Shown one piece after another: positions 61,856-64,000 of a stretch of DNA of 64,000 bases. The stretch comes from Shewanella abyssi (GTDB lineage: Bacteria; Pseudomonadota; Gammaproteobacteria; Enterobacterales; Shewanellaceae): positions 1 through 64,000 of the forward strand of contig NZ_JAKIKR010000004.1 of assembly GCF_023284025.1 (NCBI RefSeq). Direction: 5' to 3'. The notes beneath the pieces were generated by a model. It searched no databases. It was not told the DNA's origin and saw only the letters and a list, made by a program, of their open reading frames with translations. The stretch's first letter is position 1. Every line of letters begins with the position of its first letter. The translations under genes and the position numbers were made by a program.

Positions 61856-64000
61856 TCAAAATTTATCAACTTTAATACCATTACTTTTTAGTCTACTACT
61901 TAATTCTGATTGACTGTCTAATTCACCAAGGCAGGCTAAAGCCCTTGCGTAGACGATAGCAAATCTAGGACTTTGGTTTATTTTTACGATATTCTTCATT
62001 CGTTGTTTTGCTTGATAGCATTTCTGCATACTTATGGGAGAGATGATTGTGTTTTTAGCGATCTGAACTTGCAACAGTTCACTGGCGGATAACTTATTAA
62101 GGTAAAGCCTATTCGCTGGTTGCCTTTCCACAATAATTTCAAAAAAGTGCGTCGACTTCGCTGCGTGTAATGCGCTTTGTTTATAATCCTTATTTTTAAG
62201 GTAAAAAGTCGCTGCAGCAAAATGATATTTTGCCCAAACAATGTCAACTTGTATAGATTTTTTAAATGATTGATCAGCTTCGAGCATTGCAGCAATCTGT
62301 ATTGGTCGATACTCTTTAGGCAAGCTTTGAGAGTCATCGATAAATATTTGCATAATAAAAAAGGTGTTATATTGCTGTAGCCGCCAGAGTTTATTTTCAG
62401 GGTCATGTTTTAATGCCTCTGTTATAGCTTGATAGCTCAATTGAGCCTGATTATAAGCATCTTTATCACGGCCAAGATAATGAAATAAAGTTGCAAGTAG
62501 GTGATGACTTCCTGCTAATCTTTCTAAGGTATAAGGGTCATTAATATTACTAGTGTTTAATTGCTGTTGGATTTTCCGGTGTATTTTTATAGCTGCATGA
62601 ATATCGCCCTGTGCCAGCACTGCTCGAGCCAGCCACGAACGTGTATTGGCAACATCTGCAATTAGTTGAGAGTTGGTTGTATCTTTAGTTAGCGCTTGTA
62701 GATTTAATTCTAACGAAGCCTCAAATCCCTTACGCGCATTAGCAAAGTCCTGTAGCTCCATCGACACCGACCCTAGCGTACTCTGCGCATAGGACAACTC
62801 CATCAAGGCATCATTATCCTCTGGCGCGATATCAAACATGCTCTGGCTGTAGGCGAGATATTTTTCAAACCACACTCTTGCCGCGTCCCAGTCGCTTTTA
62901 TCGTAATCGAGCTGGCCTATCCAAAAGGCATTGGCGCCTAAGGTTTTAAGCAGCTCTAAATTGTGTGGCTGCTGATTTAATAACGCGGTTAACTTGCTGC
63001 GGGCGGCATGAAAGGCGCTGCTGGCCTCATCGAGTTTATTACGTGAATAGGCTACTTCGCCCATGGCCTCTAAGGTTTGCGCATGTTGGAAGTTAGCGTC
63101 AAAGCCAAGGTTGTTATCGTAGCTTTTTTTACCGGCGAGGTTGGCGTCGGTAAAGTATTCTAACGCTTTATTGCTGATGCCATCGAGCAGATCCATACGG
63201 CCGATGCCGCGCATCTTGTCGGCGAAATCCCCCACCATAAAGCCGAGCAGGTTCTCTGCCGCCAAGCGCTTTTGCTGGGCGACCTTTTCCGCTTGGTTAC
63301 TCTTGATACTCATCATTAGCGACAGCACAGACAAAATGCACAGCGTTGCTATGGTGAGGCGTTTACGCCAGCGCTTTAGCTGCTGTTGTTGGGCTGAGGC
63401 GGCAATGAGCTCGCGCTCTTGGGGCTCGATGGCAAACAGGGGGTTTTGCTGCAGGGTTTGCGCCTCTTTGAGCGGTTTGCCGCCCGCGAGCAGATAGGCA
63501 CTGTTTTTGTGCTCTTTGCGCCAGCGTTTGGCAAGGTGATATAAACGGCTTTTTATCTGCAAGTCACTGAGATGCGCCTCTATCCAGCTGGTGGCACGGG
63601 GCCAGCGGCGTAATAGCGCTTCGTGGGCGATGCTAAAGCAGGGTTCTCCATTTTGCAGGTGGGAGACAAACAGTCGGCTGTCGACCATGGCTTGCACCAG
63701 GGCATGTGCTGACTCGGTCTGTAGCTGTGACCAGCGGGCGGTGCGGCTGGTGATGGATATTTCGTCTTCCCTTAAGGTGATCAGCAGGGACAGTACCTGT
63801 GGCAGGCAGGCTTTTTGCTCAGCGGTTAAGCTATTAACCGCGTCTTCGGCGTTTTTACCGATGGCGCCCTCGATGCCGCCGAGCTCTTTATAGACTGACA
63901 CTTGCAGTTGATTATCGGCGCTGCGCTTTAGATATAATGCCTGCAACATATATTGCAGCATCGGCAGCGCATCTGGGTTGCTGGCGGCCTCGCTGCAAAG
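61856..64000 (-). CDS. Large STAND-like NTPase / TPR membrane protein (5' end outside the window)
   Basis: 714 visible residues; the frame is open to the right edge, so an N-terminal part with the NTPase core lies outside. The visible start (residues DALPMLQYMLQALY) fits the winged-helix end of an nSTAND domain (compare LPLLQ-ALxxLW). One transmembrane helix (TIATLCILSVLSLMMS) follows, then ENLLGFMVGDFADKMRGIGR and about ten TPR-like helical repeats to the C-terminus. Such proteins act as signalling or conflict sensors. The P-loop cannot be checked here. Confidence 0.75.
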   Translation of the reverse strand, partial: LCSEAASNPDALPMLQYMLQALYLKRSADNQLQVSVYKELGGIEGAIGKNAEDAVNSLTAEQKACLPQVLSLLITLREDEISITSRTARWSQLQTESAHALVQAMVDSRLFVSHLQNGEPCFSIAHEALLRRWPRATSWIEAHLSDLQIKSRLYHLAKRWRKEHKNSAYLLAGGKPLKEAQTLQQNPLFAIEPQERELIAASAQQQQLKRWRKRLTIATLCILSVLSLMMSIKSNQAEKVAQQKRLAAENLLGFMVGDFADKMRGIGRMDLLDGISNKALEYFTDANLAGKKSYDNNLGFDANFQHAQTLEAMGEVAYSRNKLDEASSAFHAARSKLTALLNQQPHNLELLKTLGANAFWIGQLDYDKSDWDAARVWFEKYLAYSQSMFDIAPEDNDALMELSYAQSTLGSVSMELQDFANARKGFEASLELNLQALTKDTTNSQLIADVANTRSWLARAVLAQGDIHAAIKIHRKIQQQLNTSNINDPYTLERLAGSHHLLATLFHYLGRDKDAYNQAQLSYQAITEALKHDPENKLWRLQQYNTFFIMQIFIDDSQSLPKEYRPIQIAAMLEADQSFKKSIQVDIVWAKYHFAAATFYLKNKDYKQSALHAAKSTHFFEIIVERQPANRLYLNKLSASELLQVQIAKNTIISPISMQKCYQAKQRMKNIVKINQSPRFAIVYARALACLGELDSQSELSSRLKSNGIKVDKF

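Overview
The window looks like chromosomal DNA of a marine gammaproteobacterium, most probably Shewanella. I base this on a 968-residue RapA, a sigma-32-driven groESL operon, a Qnr-type pentapeptide protein of exactly 218 residues, a DUF2999 protein, a pentaheme NrfA, a DP-EP (DUF1888) protein, and the general codon and intergenic style. The species call is inference from recalled families; no search was run.

Layout. 1-5.0 kb: RapA and a PIN-PhoH ATPase, divergent. 5.2-13.4 kb: a 1234-residue hybrid histidine kinase with two receiver domains, a secreted metzincin-type metalloprotease, and several small exported or membrane proteins, including one built from a repeated DFSK motif. 13.5-21.3 kb: a drug-resistance block made of an RND pump and its lipoprotein adaptor, a divergent LysR regulator, a chromosomal Qnr protein and a MATE exporter. 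The same three-half-site operator lies in front of the pump/LysR pair and in front of qnr, which suggests one regulon. 21.4-23.6 kb: groES-groEL behind a textbook heat-shock promoter.

23.9-28.5 kb is an accessory patch. It holds an AT-rich HEPN-like gene, an AidA/PixA inclusion-body protein, and two identical tandem copies (plus a remnant) of a roughly 1.2-kb element encoding a REP-associated tyrosine transposase (RAYT). 28.5-37.3 kb: an opine-dehydrogenase-like enzyme, a secreted Cys-rich protein, a NERD/zinc-ribbon and cold-shock/Excalibur pair, a CbpA-like co-chaperone, and an outer-membrane barrel with a DUF3108 partner. 37.5-46.7 kb: an amidohydrolase with a His/Cys-rich N-terminus, a monoheme cytochrome, a VOC/GyrI-like/WYL operon, a lipoprotein NrfA without accessory genes, and a DUF1275 membrane protein.

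47.2-59.0 kb is mostly housekeeping and small regulated units: DUF134 with a NifX-like protein, an EamA exporter divergent from MarR, an ArsR/redox-thioredoxin/ArsP-type permease operon, a secreted S41 protease with a lipoprotein, a cysteine-synthase-like PLP enzyme, PpiB, and a diguanylate cyclase. 59.1-64.0 kb is a second accessory patch: a heptamer VNTR, a second RAYT flanked by inverted REP-like copies and with a duplicated 3' end, then a DP-EP gene and a large NTPase-type/TPR membrane protein that runs off the right edge.

The points I would follow up first are the putative shared LysR operator linking pump and qnr, the two RAYT loci with their own flanking REP families, and the truncated STAND-like/TPR plus DP-EP pair.
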